From NCBI GenBank assembly GCA_032249695.1, contig JAVVHE010000007.1:62001-126000 (forward strand): 64,000 bases of DNA, in the 5' to 3' direction. The position numbers and the translations under genes were made by a program. The stretch is from JAVVHE01 sp032249695. GTDB lineage: Bacteria > Pseudomonadota > Alphaproteobacteria > Sphingomonadales > Sphingomonadaceae. The notes under the pieces are model-generated. The model worked only from the letters and a program-made list of their open reading frames with translations, ran no database searches and was not told the origin of the DNA. Positions 11,676 to 18,764 of this stretch are shown in pieces (positions within the stretch are counted from its first letter, which is position 1; the number at the start of each line of letters is the position of its first letter).

Positions 11676-12485
11676 TTAGCGCGGCTTGACGAACCTCAGC
11701 GTCATCCGGTCCGATTCGCCGATCGCGTCGTACTTGGCCTTGCTGTCCGGCCCCTCGGCATAATTGGGCGGCAGCGTCCAGACACCCTTCGGATAGTCGG
11801 CGGTGTCCTTGGGGTTGGCGTTAACATTGCTGCGGCCGGCCAGCTTGAACCCGGCCTTTTCCGCCATGGCGATCACGACGCTTTCCTTGACGTAGCCCGT
11901 CGAGGCCTTGGGGTCCTGCGTGCGATTCTCAGGCAGGCGGTGCTCCTCCAGCCCCAGCACGCCGCCGGGCTTCAACGCGCGGTAGAACGCGGCGAACATC
12001 CGCTCGGCGCTGCCGTCGGCCATCCAGTTGTGCACGTTGCGGAAGGTCACGACCATGTCGGCCGAGGCCGCGGGCGCCACATCCATCGTGCTCTGGCGGA
12101 CGGGATAGATCGTCGTGTTCTTGTAGGCGGGGTTCGCATCAAGCTTGGCCTGTAATCGTTTGGCCGCCGCTGCCTGGCGATCGCCTGCGTCGGGATCGGG
12201 CCCCGCGAGGATCAGCTTGCCCTTGGGGCCGATCGCGGGCGCCAGCACCTCGGTATACCAGCCAGCACCCGGCGCGATCTCGACAACGGTCATGCCGGGC
12301 TTCAGTCCGAAGAACGCAAGCGTCTGGGCGGGATGGCGATAACGGTCGCGCGCGACATTGGCTGGGCTGCGCGTCGAGGATTTCAGCGCCGCCTCAAGCG
12401 AAGCCGACGGCGCACCGACCGGAGCGGCAACCGCCGCAGCGGCAATCGCGGAAAGCCCAACCGTCATCGCAAGTTTCCAGCGCAT
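11676..12485 (-). CDS. Exported SAM-methyltransferase-like protein
   Basis: A 269-residue protein with a Rossmann-type methyltransferase fold: motif I reads VVEIAPGAGWYTEVLAP, followed by an acidic post-I region and a VVTFRNVHNWM / LKPGGVLGLEEHR segment typical of class I enzymes. The chosen ATG (12485) follows GGGGAGAG and begins a signal peptide (MRWKLAMTVGLSAIAAAAVAA), so the protein is predicted to be exported. The family is common in sphingomonads and xanthomonads as a putative methyltransferase; its substrate is unknown. An exported SAM-dependent enzyme is odd because SAM is cytoplasmic, so it may bind a different ligand. It is divergent from the lipoprotein gene at 12562. Confidence 0.8.
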   Translation of the reverse strand: MRWKLAMTVGLSAIAAAAVAAPVGAPSASLEAALKSSTRSPANVARDRYRHPAQTLAFFGLKPGMTVVEIAPGAGWYTEVLAPAIGPKGKLILAGPDPDAGDRQAAAAKRLQAKLDANPAYKNTTIYPVRQSTMDVAPAASADMVVTFRNVHNWMADGSAERMFAAFYRALKPGGVLGLEEHRLPENRTQDPKASTGYVKESVVIAMAEKAGFKLAGRSNVNANPKDTADYPKGVWTLPPNYAEGPDSKAKYDAIGESDRMTLRFVKPR

Positions 12486-12561
12486 GTCCGTCTCTCCCCT
12501 TGTGGCGTGGCGGCCTTCTATGGTTTCGGGCAGGAAAGGCCAAGTGGAGTTCAGGCATCCC

Positions 12562-12984
12562 ATGCAGCGATGGTTGTCCGGCGTGATCCTCGGCAGTGTG
12601 CTGCTGTCGGCCTGCGACCGGCAGCCCGAACCGGCACGGCGGCGGGCGGCGGATCCTCCGCCCGCTTCCAGAGCCGCTACGACCGATCCCCGTCTTGGCC
12701 TACCGCTGCCTCCGGGGGCGCGCGTGGTGGAGGGGACTGCGGCGCAAGACGGCGCATTGTTGAAGATCGAGGCAGTCGACGGCCCCGGCGCCGTGATCGC
12801 CTATCTGCGCGATCAGGCGAAGGCTGGCGGCTACACCGTCCGCACGGACGTCAACCTGGGCAATGCCCGGATGCTCGGCCTCGCGCGCGGCGAGGACACG
12901 CTCACCATCAACGCGGTGCCGCATGGGTCCGGCACAACCCTCAGCGTCATTCGCGGCCGCAAGAGCGCGCGAGCAAAAAATTAG
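12562..12984 (+). CDS. Predicted lipoprotein of unknown function
   Basis: A 140-residue protein starting at ATG 12562 with a short signal peptide and the lipobox LLSAC. After a proline-rich spacer, a small alpha/beta domain follows (VVEGTAAQDGALLKIEAVDG, AVIAYLRDQAKAGGYTV, LTINAVPHGSGTTLSVIRG). The pattern recalls two-strand/helix domains found in periplasmic lipoproteins that compare amphipathic surfaces, but no family is certain. It lies divergent from the methyltransferase-like gene and ends 3 bases before a convergent 39-codon gene. Confidence 0.65.
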   Translation: MQRWLSGVILGSVLLSACDRQPEPARRRAADPPPASRAATTDPRLGLPLPPGARVVEGTAAQDGALLKIEAVDGPGAVIAYLRDQAKAGGYTVRTDVNLGNARMLGLARGEDTLTINAVPHGSGTTLSVIRGRKSARAKN

Positions 12985-12987
12985 CCG

Positions 12988-13107
12988 CTAGGCGTCCGAG
13001 CGGCGGCGCTCGTACCCGATCGCTCCAGCGATCAACGCCAACGCCAGCAGCACCAGAAATCCCGGATGACTGGCGAGCCACGCCACGGCGTCATCGACCA
13101 TATCCAT
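12988..13107 (-). CDS. 39-residue single-span membrane protein
   Basis: A small gene found by reading the minus strand. It encodes a negatively charged N-terminus (MDMVDDAVAWLASHPG), one hydrophobic segment of about 20 residues (FLVLLALALIAGAIG), and a basic C-terminus YERRRSDA. That layout fits an inner-membrane protein with a cytoplasmic basic tail. A GGAGGG sequence lies 11 bases before the first ATG. The codon choice is typical of the genome. It sits between the tRNA and the convergent lipoprotein gene, 3 bases from the latter. Function unknown. Confidence 0.55.
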   Translation of the reverse strand: MDMVDDAVAWLASHPGFLVLLALALIAGAIGYERRRSDA

Positions 13108-13196
13108 ATCTCGAAACGCCCTCCACGCATACCCACACCCCACGTAACATCTTCTCATGACGTGGTCGTGTCACGATGTAAATAGGGCTTAACGTG

Positions 13197-13271
13197 TGGT
13201 GGGCCCGGCAGGATTCGAACCCGCAACCAAGCCGTTATGAGCGGCCAGCTCTACCCTTGAGCTACAGGCCC
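13197..13271 (-). tRNA. tRNA with anticodon CAU, probably tRNA-Ile2 (lysidine-modified)
   Basis: A 75-nt cloverleaf including an encoded CCA end. It has an acceptor stem GGGCCUG/CGGGCCC, a short D loop, an anticodon stem GGCCG/CGGCU around CUCAUAA (anticodon CAU), a UGGUU variable loop, and a T-arm GCGGG-UUCGAAU-CCUGC. CAU occurs in initiator Met, elongator Met and minor Ile tRNAs. A C1-G72 mismatch is absent, which argues against initiator. The anticodon-loop and variable-loop sequence resembles E. coli tRNA-Ile2. That tRNA needs TilS to convert C34 to lysidine, and tilS is also in this window. Confidence 0.85.
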
Positions 13272-13285
13272 AACCATGCGCGCGG

Positions 13286-14302
13286 TTAGGCGGCGGTGCG
13301 CGCCGCTGCAAGCATCTCGCCGCGCTCGGCCTCGGCAAGCACCGACTCGGGCGTTGCAGCCTGCACGCCGTTGGCTGCGAAGAAGTCGAACACGCCGTCG
13401 AGCCAGCCATAGAACTGCTTCAAATCGTCCGCGTCGCGCACGAACGGCGTATGCCCCGGCTCGACCGAGGGCGAGTGGAACGCGATCGAGAAAAAGCGCA
13501 CATCCTCGTCGATCAGCAGCCGCAGCCCCTCCAGCGTCTCCGACAACGGCATACCCTCGGGCGTCAGCGATACGCGGTTCAGCAGCCGCCCGCGCGCCAG
13601 CGCCGCCCGCAAGGGCGGCAGCCGCTCGCCCGCGCGGAACAGCGGCGCGCCGAGACGCGCCAGCCCGCCGACGAACACCGCGGTCAACGGCAGCTCCAGC
13701 AAGCGCCGCTCGGGTCCCAGCCAGTGCGGACAGATCGGCGCGCGCCAGAAACTCGGCCCATCCTCGGCGCCGTAATCGAACAGCGGCCGAACCGAGCAGT
13801 CGATACGGTAGCCGAGCTCATCGAGCACCGCGGCGGTGTTAGGGCCGATGCCATAACGCCCGGCGCGGTATACGACGGGACGGCGGCCGAAGCTCGCCGC
13901 GATCTGCTCGGTCAGCGCCGACAGCTTGGCGCGCTCCAGCGAGCGCGGCAGGTTGCCTGGAAAACTGTTTCGCACCGCCATCGGCTCATCGAAGGGCGGG
14001 TTGACCCAAGGGTGCAGCTGCGAACCGATCGTGCACGCATCGCGCGCCAGGAACTCGCCGATGATCGCCGCACTTTCGACGCTTTGCGCGACGGGGAAAT
14101 CCATCAGATAGGCTGGGCACACGCCCGCGGCCTCCATCCGACGCTGCGCAGCGGGCAGCGCGCGGATCGCGCGCACCGAGGTCGCGTCGCGCCGCTTGGG
14201 CTTGCGCCAGTCAAATTCCTCCTCGGTATCGACGCACACGACGAAACGGCGGCCGAAATCGTCGGGCAGCCGCGCCGGGATCGCCGAGGTCGAGCGGAAC
14301 AT
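13286..14302 (-). CDS. WalW-like polysaccharide deacetylase family protein
   Basis: A 338-residue protein of the polysaccharide deacetylase/NodB-like superfamily, in the branch called WalW in sphingomonads. The visible metal-site region is VVCVDTEEEFDW near residue 22. Further on come a histidine-containing IGSQLHPWVNPPFDEP (about 90-110), YRAGRYGIGPNT, and a late SIAFHSPSVEPGHTPFV. It is predicted to be cytoplasmic or peripheral, with no signal peptide. It probably acts on an N-acetylated or O-acylated cell-surface sugar. It lies just downstream of the small RNA terminator on the same strand and is followed by the CAU tRNA. Confidence 0.8.
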   Translation of the reverse strand: MFRSTSAIPARLPDDFGRRFVVCVDTEEEFDWRKPKRRDATSVRAIRALPAAQRRMEAAGVCPAYLMDFPVAQSVESAAIIGEFLARDACTIGSQLHPWVNPPFDEPMAVRNSFPGNLPRSLERAKLSALTEQIAASFGRRPVVYRAGRYGIGPNTAAVLDELGYRIDCSVRPLFDYGAEDGPSFWRAPICPHWLGPERRLLELPLTAVFVGGLARLGAPLFRAGERLPPLRAALARGRLLNRVSLTPEGMPLSETLEGLRLLIDEDVRFFSIAFHSPSVEPGHTPFVRDADDLKQFYGWLDGVFDFFAANGVQAATPESVLAEAERGEMLAAARTAA

Positions 14303-14330
14303 GTGCGGCCGAGACTACGGGCCTGCATTA

Positions 14331-14367
14331 AACAAAAAAAGGGGCCGGGGCGCGAACGCCCCGGCCC
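14331..14367 (-). terminator. Intrinsic terminator of the small RNA
   Basis: On the minus strand, an 11-bp G/C stem (GGGCCGGGGCG with CGCCCCGGCCC) closed by a UUCG loop is followed directly by CC and a run of seven U, then G and UUU. This is the clearest Rho-independent terminator in the window. It ends the small RNA candidate upstream of the WalW-like gene. Confidence 0.9.
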
Positions 14368-14486
14368 AGGTCAGATTTCTCCGCTCAAGGAGCGGAAAGC
14401 CCGGGCGGCGAGGGAGGGAGGAGCCGCCAGGGCAACCCGGATCGCGAGGGAGGGGAGGAGCGATCCGAGCCGTGCTGCAACGCAGC
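14335..14486 (-). ncRNA. SuhB/cuckoo-type small RNA with two anti-Shine-Dalgarno hairpin loops
   Basis: A candidate trans-acting sRNA of about 150 nt read from the minus strand between apaG and the WalW-like gene. In order it has a 5' hairpin (GCUGC-GUU-GCAGC), then a hairpin with an 8-bp stem CGGAUCGC/GCGAUCCG (14438-14467) and loop UCCUCCCCUCCCUC. Next is a hairpin with a 6-bp stem GGCGGC/GCCGCC (14404-14428) and loop UCCUCCCUCCCUC. A third hairpin UCCGCUC-CUU-GAGCGGA (14380-14396) and the terminator complete it. Loops exposing CUCCUCCC match the hallmark of alphaproteobacterial SuhB / alpha-r14-type (cuckoo) RNAs, which can pair with ribosome-binding sites. The 5' end is inferred from a promoter at 14491-14519. 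There is no long ORF in this strand and segment with credible codon use. Confidence 0.75.
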
Positions 14487-14490
14487 AAAA

Positions 14491-14519
14491 GCGATATGGG
14501 GCACGGCCCGTCGGGACAA
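14491..14519 (-). promoter_or_regulatory. Putative sigma-70 promoter of the small RNA
   Basis: On the minus strand TTGTCC (14514-14519), a 17-base spacer and TATCGC (14491-14496) lie 6-8 bases before the inferred RNA start. The spacing is ideal but the -10 is imperfect. No other good promoter is seen between apaG and the hairpins. Confidence 0.45.
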
Positions 14520-14542
14520 AAGGGGGCGGCACGGTGAAGCAG

Positions 14543-14561
14543 CCATGCACACGATGCATGG
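14543..14561 (-). terminator. Stem-loop directly after apaG
   Basis: A perfect 7-bp inverted repeat (CCATGCA with TGCATGG) around a 5-base loop lies 2 bases after the apaG stop. It has no U-run. It could reduce read-through from the metZ-apaG transcript into the small RNA, or simply protect the mRNA 3' end. Confidence 0.35.
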
Positions 14562-14562
14562 A

Positions 14563-14970
14563 TCAATTCGGGCGAGTGCGCGCCGCCGGGCTGTCGAGGC
14601 TGAATGCAGGGATTCCGACCTCGAAATCGGCGCCGCCGCTCCAACGCATCTGGTAGCTGCCTTTCATGATGCCCGATGGCGTACCGAGCGGGCAGCCCGA
14701 GACATAGTCGTACGATTCACCCGGCGAGATCACCGGCTGCTCGCCGACGACACCCAGCCCGCGCACCTCCTGCACGCCGCCGCGCGCGTCGGTGATGATC
14801 CAGTGGCGGCTGATCAGCTGCACGTTCTCGGCACCGCCGTTCTCGATGCGGACATGGTACGCCCACACGTAAAGCGGTTTTCCCGGGTCTGACTGATCGG
14901 GCAGGAAACTGGGGTTGACGCGCACGGTGATGCCGTCGGTCGTCTCGGCATAGGGGAACAGCTTGTTCAC
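14563..14970 (-). CDS. apaG: ApaG/CorD family protein
   Basis: A 135-residue ApaG protein, a small fibronectin-III-like beta-sandwich of uncertain biochemical role, linked to Co2+/Mg2+ tolerance and Ap4A metabolism in enterobacteria. Family signatures include PLYVWAYHVRIEN, LISRHWIITDARGGVQEVRGLGVVGEQPVISPGESYDYVSG and GIMKGSYQM. The GTG start at 14970 overlaps the metZ stop in a GTGA, so it is translationally coupled to metZ. A much longer frame extends through metZ in another frame and is an artefact. Confidence 0.92.
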   Translation of the reverse strand: MNKLFPYAETTDGITVRVNPSFLPDQSDPGKPLYVWAYHVRIENGGAENVQLISRHWIITDARGGVQEVRGLGVVGEQPVISPGESYDYVSGCPLGTPSGIMKGSYQMRWSGGADFEVGIPAFSLDSPAARTRPN

Positions 14971-16172
14971 AGGCCCGCTGCGTCCGCCGCGCGCACCAGG
15001 TCGGCGGCGAGATCGGCCTCGTCCTCCAGCCCCACTGAGAAGCGCAGCAGCCCCTCGGTAATCCCCATTGCGCGGCGCGTGTCGGCACCGACCCCGGTGT
15101 GCGTGGTCGTGAACGGATGCGTGATCATCGATCGCGCGTCGCCCAGATTGTTCGAAATGTCGATGATCGTCAGCGCATCGAGGAAACGGAACGCCTGCTC
15201 GCGCCCGTCCAGCCACAGCGCGATCAGCGCGCCGCCGCTCCGCATCTGCGCGGCAGCGAGCGCGTGCTGGGGATGCGAGCCAAGGCCCGGATAGGTGACG
15301 CACACGCCTCGGCCCTCCAATGTCGCCGCAAGGCTCGCCGCAGTGGCGCAGGCTCGCCCCATCCGCAGGTCGAGCGTCGTCAGCCCGTTCAGCACCACCC
15401 ACGCAGCGAAGGGCGACAGCGTCGGCCCGGTGTTGCGCGTGAAGGGCAGCAACGTGCCCTCGATCCACTCCCGGCAGCCGAGCACCGCACCCGCCATCAC
15501 CCGGCCCTGGCCGTCCATCGACTTCGTCAGGCTGTAGCAGACGATGTCCGCGCCGTGCTCCAGCGGGCGCTGCACGGTCGGCCCGGTGATCGCATTGTCG
15601 CAGATGAGGATCGCACCGGCCTCATGCGCGATCGCCGCGACCTCACTGATTGGGATCAGGTGCAGTGTCGGATTGGCGGGCGTCTCCAAAAAGAACAGCC
15701 GCGTATTCGGTTTGATCGCGGCACGCCACTCGGCGGGGTCTGGGCCTGGGACGATCGTTGTCGCGATGCCGAAGCGTGGCAGCAGCTGATCGAACAGCCA
15801 GCGGCACGATCCGAACATGGTCGCTGCTGCCACGGCGTGGTCCCCCGCTGACAGGTGGCTCAGCACCGCGCTGGTCATCGCGGCCATGCCGCTGGCCATC
15901 GTGCGGCACGCCTCGGCGCCTTCCATCAGCGCGAGCCGTTCCTCCAGCATCGCAACCGTCGGATTCTGCAGGCGCGAATAGGTCGGGCCGGTCAGCGAGC
16001 CATCGAAGCGGCCCGCCGCCTCGCCTGCGCTCTCATAGGCAAAACCCGACGTGAGGAAGATCGCCTCGGCGGTCTCGCCGTGGCCGGTGCGTGCGGTCCC
16101 GCCGCGCACGGCCCGCGTATTGGGGCCCCAGGCGGCGGTCTGCTCGCGGTCTAGGCCCGATCGGCGCTTCAC
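14967..16172 (-). CDS. metZ: O-succinylhomoserine sulfhydrylase
   Basis: A 401-residue Cys/Met-metabolism PLP enzyme. It is expected to make homocysteine directly from O-succinylhomoserine and sulfide in methionine synthesis. The PLP lysine is K217 in CYSLTKSMDGQG; other family motifs are YSRLQNPTVAMLEERLALMEGAEA, ASGMAAM and FLETPANPTL. The sequence is closer to MetZ than to cystathionine gamma-synthase or MetY because it lacks MetY-length insertions, but specificity is inferred. It is followed by coupled apaG. No SAM or homocysteine riboswitch was recognised upstream. Confidence 0.88.
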   Translation of the reverse strand: MKRRSGLDREQTAAWGPNTRAVRGGTARTGHGETAEAIFLTSGFAYESAGEAAGRFDGSLTGPTYSRLQNPTVAMLEERLALMEGAEACRTMASGMAAMTSAVLSHLSAGDHAVAAATMFGSCRWLFDQLLPRFGIATTIVPGPDPAEWRAAIKPNTRLFFLETPANPTLHLIPISEVAAIAHEAGAILICDNAITGPTVQRPLEHGADIVCYSLTKSMDGQGRVMAGAVLGCREWIEGTLLPFTRNTGPTLSPFAAWVVLNGLTTLDLRMGRACATAASLAATLEGRGVCVTYPGLGSHPQHALAAAQMRSGGALIALWLDGREQAFRFLDALTIIDISNNLGDARSMITHPFTTTHTGVGADTRRAMGITEGLLRFSVGLEDEADLAADLVRAADAAGL

Positions 16173-16231
16173 GCTGCGGCTGTGGCCGGGGGCGCGGCGA
16201 GCGTCAACGGCCGCGCCTCGGACACCTCGGC

Positions 16232-17869
16232 TCAGCCCTTGTTGTCGTTGCCCATCAGGTCGACGCCGATGAACGTCGCCGGGTTATTGCCCTGCTGCAC
16301 CAGCATCAGCACCGTCTTGCGCCCCGCCTGCTTGGCCTGCGCGACGATTGCCGCCGCCTGGCTGGGAGTCGTCACGGGCTGCTGGTTGATCGACCGGATC
16401 ACCATGCCCCGGCGCAGGCCCTTTTCGGCTGCGTCGCTGCTCTGGTTGACCGCAGCGATGACCACGCCCTGCACGTCGTTCCCAAGCCGCAGCTGTGAGC
16501 GCAGCTCGGGCGTCAGCGCCTGCAGCGTGATGCCGAGCGAGGCGCGAGCCTGCGTCTGGCCTTCCTCCTGCTTCGGCTTGGCGGCAGTTGACTCGTCATC
16601 GTCGCCCTGGCCGAGGTTCGCTGCGAGCTGCTGCTCGCTCGGCCGCTCGGCGATCACCATATTGACCGTGATGCGCTTGCCGCTGCGGACGATCTCCACG
16701 GGCACCGTCGATCCGATGCGCTGCTTGGCGATAAGCGGCGACAGGCGGTTGTCCTCGGTCACCGCCTCGCCAGCAACGCCAACGATCACGTCGCCCTGGC
16801 GAATGCCCGCGCGCGACGCAGGCCCCGTCGGCTCGACACTGGCGACGATCTCTCCCGAATTTTTGGGCAGGCCAAGAGCCGCCGCGATATTCTCGTCCAG
16901 CGGCTGGATCTGCACGCCCGCATAGCCGCGGCGCACGCGACCCGTAGCTCGCAGTTGGTCGATGACGGGCTTGGCGACGTCGGCGGGGATCGAGAAGCCC
17001 AGGCCGATATTGCCGCCGGTCGGCGACAGGATGATCGTGTTGATGCCGACGACGTTGCCCTGCAGATCGAAGAGCGGGCCGCCCGAATTGCCCTGATTGA
17101 TCGATGCGTCGGTCTGGATGTACGTCCCGAACTGGCCGCCAATGTCACGGTGCAGCGCAGAGACGATGCCCGCGGTGACGGTGCCGCCCAGGTTGAAAGG
17201 ATTGCCGATCGCCAGCACCCAGTCACCCACGCGCACGCGGTCACGGTCACCGAAGCGGACATAGGGCAGGCCGGTGGCGTTGATCTTCAACAGCGCCACG
17301 TCGACCGCCGGATCGCGCCCGATCAGCTTCGCCGGAAATTCGCGCCCGTCGTTCAGCTTGACCGTGATCGTATCGACCGGATCGTTCTGGTTGCGGCCGG
17401 TCACAACGTGATTGTTCGTGACGATGTAGCCGTCGGCCGAGATGAGGAAGCCCGAGCCGAGCGAGGTTGCGCGGCGCGTGACGGGCTGGCCGTCATCGCC
17501 CTGCTGCTGGGGATTCTGGAACCGGCGGAAAAAATCCTCCAGCGGATTGCCCGTGCCGCCGCCGAAGGGCGAACCCATCCGGCCCACCTCGACCCGCTGG
17601 GTGGTGGAGATGTTGACCACCGCTGGCTGCAGCTGCGCGACGGTGTCGGCGAAGCTCATCGGCGCGCCGTTCGGCGGCGCGATGTTCATCCGCCCCGGCG
17701 CGTTCTGCGGGCCGCGGTCGGTTTGGGTGTTCGAGCCTGCGGCGGGCGCGGCGGGGGTCCGCGCCGCGTCGCCCTGCGTTTGCGCAACGCTGACCGCTGA
17801 ACCTGCGAGCAGCGCGCCAATGGTGAGCGCGTAGGCTAGTCGCACGGGGATCTGTCCTCTCTTCGTCAT
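16232..17869 (-). CDS. degP: DegP/DegQ-type periplasmic serine endoprotease
   Basis: A 545-residue HtrA-family protease/chaperone for envelope protein quality control. The N-terminus has a signal peptide (LAYALTIGALLAGSAVSVAQ), then an Asn/Gln/Pro-rich linker. The trypsin-like domain carries H154 (NNHVV), D190 (AVDVALLKI) and S262 (GNSGGPL). Two PDZ domains follow (about 310-400 and 440-540), with a charged Asp/Glu/Lys linker between them. It is located upstream of hflC on the same strand but separated by 55 bases. The Do-type length and two PDZ domains fit DegP/DegQ rather than DegS. Confidence 0.92.
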   Translation of the reverse strand: MTKRGQIPVRLAYALTIGALLAGSAVSVAQTQGDAARTPAAPAAGSNTQTDRGPQNAPGRMNIAPPNGAPMSFADTVAQLQPAVVNISTTQRVEVGRMGSPFGGGTGNPLEDFFRRFQNPQQQGDDGQPVTRRATSLGSGFLISADGYIVTNNHVVTGRNQNDPVDTITVKLNDGREFPAKLIGRDPAVDVALLKINATGLPYVRFGDRDRVRVGDWVLAIGNPFNLGGTVTAGIVSALHRDIGGQFGTYIQTDASINQGNSGGPLFDLQGNVVGINTIILSPTGGNIGLGFSIPADVAKPVIDQLRATGRVRRGYAGVQIQPLDENIAAALGLPKNSGEIVASVEPTGPASRAGIRQGDVIVGVAGEAVTEDNRLSPLIAKQRIGSTVPVEIVRSGKRITVNMVIAERPSEQQLAANLGQGDDDESTAAKPKQEEGQTQARASLGITLQALTPELRSQLRLGNDVQGVVIAAVNQSSDAAEKGLRRGMVIRSINQQPVTTPSQAAAIVAQAKQAGRKTVLMLVQQGNNPATFIGVDLMGNDNKG

Positions 17870-17924
17870 GGGCGGCTGGCTAGAATCGCCATGCTTGCGT
17901 GACCGTGAATGTTCCGGGACTGCG

Positions 17925-18764
17925 TCAACGCCGCGCCGACCGGCCTTCGAATTCTTTCAGGAACTCATTGTCCGGGCTGAGCACCAGGTTGGCGCGCCCG
18001 TCCGCGAAAGCGGCGCGATAGGCCTGCATCGCGCGGTAGAAGCCGTAAAACTCGGCATCCTGTCCGAAACTCTCGGCGTAGATTTTCGCAGCCGTCGCGT
18101 CGGCGTCGGCGGTAATCAGCTGCGCCTGCTTCTGACCCTGCGCCAAAATCGTCAGGCTCTCCTGATTGCGCGCGGCGCGCATGCGGCCATAGGCGCTTTC
18201 CAGCGGCGCGCCGAGCGGCAGGTCCGCGCGCTTGATCCGCAGGTCGACGATCTCGACGCCGACCTTGCCAGCCTCGCGATTCACGCTGCGCTGGATGTTT
18301 TCCATCAGCTCGCCGCGCTCGGGGCTCAGCAGCGCTGCGAACGGCTGGTTGGCGAGCTCATTCCGCAAACGCGAGGCGAGCACGTTCGAAAGCTGTGTCG
18401 CCACGTTCTCGGCGCTGCCGCGGGTCACATACATGCGCAGCGGATCGACGATCCGGTAACGCGCGAACGCATCGACAACTAGGCGGCGCTGATCGATCGA
18501 CAGCACCGTCTGCGACGGCATGTCGAGGTCGCGGATGCGCTTGTCGACGAAGATCACGTTCTCGATGAACGGCACCTTAATCGTCAACCCGGCGCCGCTG
18601 TTGCCGATCGGCTTGGCCGGATCATACTCGTTGGCGATGCGGTCGGGCTTGCCAAGCCGCGTGATGATCGCCTGCGTGTTCTCCGGAACGATGACGACGC
18701 TCGCCGACAGGATGACGAGCGCGACGACGGCGAGCGCGAGCCAGCCGAGCCAGGGCAGCCTCAC
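17925..18764 (-). CDS. hflC: HflC, FtsH-modulating SPFH/band 7 protein
   Basis: A 279-residue SPFH-domain membrane protein. It starts with one membrane span (LALAVVALVILSASVVIVPE), then has the band 7 domain (about 25-190) and a helical alanine/glutamine-rich tail (AQGQKQAQLITADADATAAKIYAE) that forms a coiled coil. With HflK it forms a large cage on the periplasmic side of the inner membrane that encloses FtsH and modulates its proteolysis. Its ATG overlaps the hflK stop by 4 bases, confirming a two-gene operon. Confidence 0.95.
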   Translation of the reverse strand: MRLPWLGWLALAVVALVILSASVVIVPENTQAIITRLGKPDRIANEYDPAKPIGNSGAGLTIKVPFIENVIFVDKRIRDLDMPSQTVLSIDQRRLVVDAFARYRIVDPLRMYVTRGSAENVATQLSNVLASRLRNELANQPFAALLSPERGELMENIQRSVNREAGKVGVEIVDLRIKRADLPLGAPLESAYGRMRAARNQESLTILAQGQKQAQLITADADATAAKIYAESFGQDAEFYGFYRAMQAYRAAFADGRANLVLSPDNEFLKEFEGRSARR

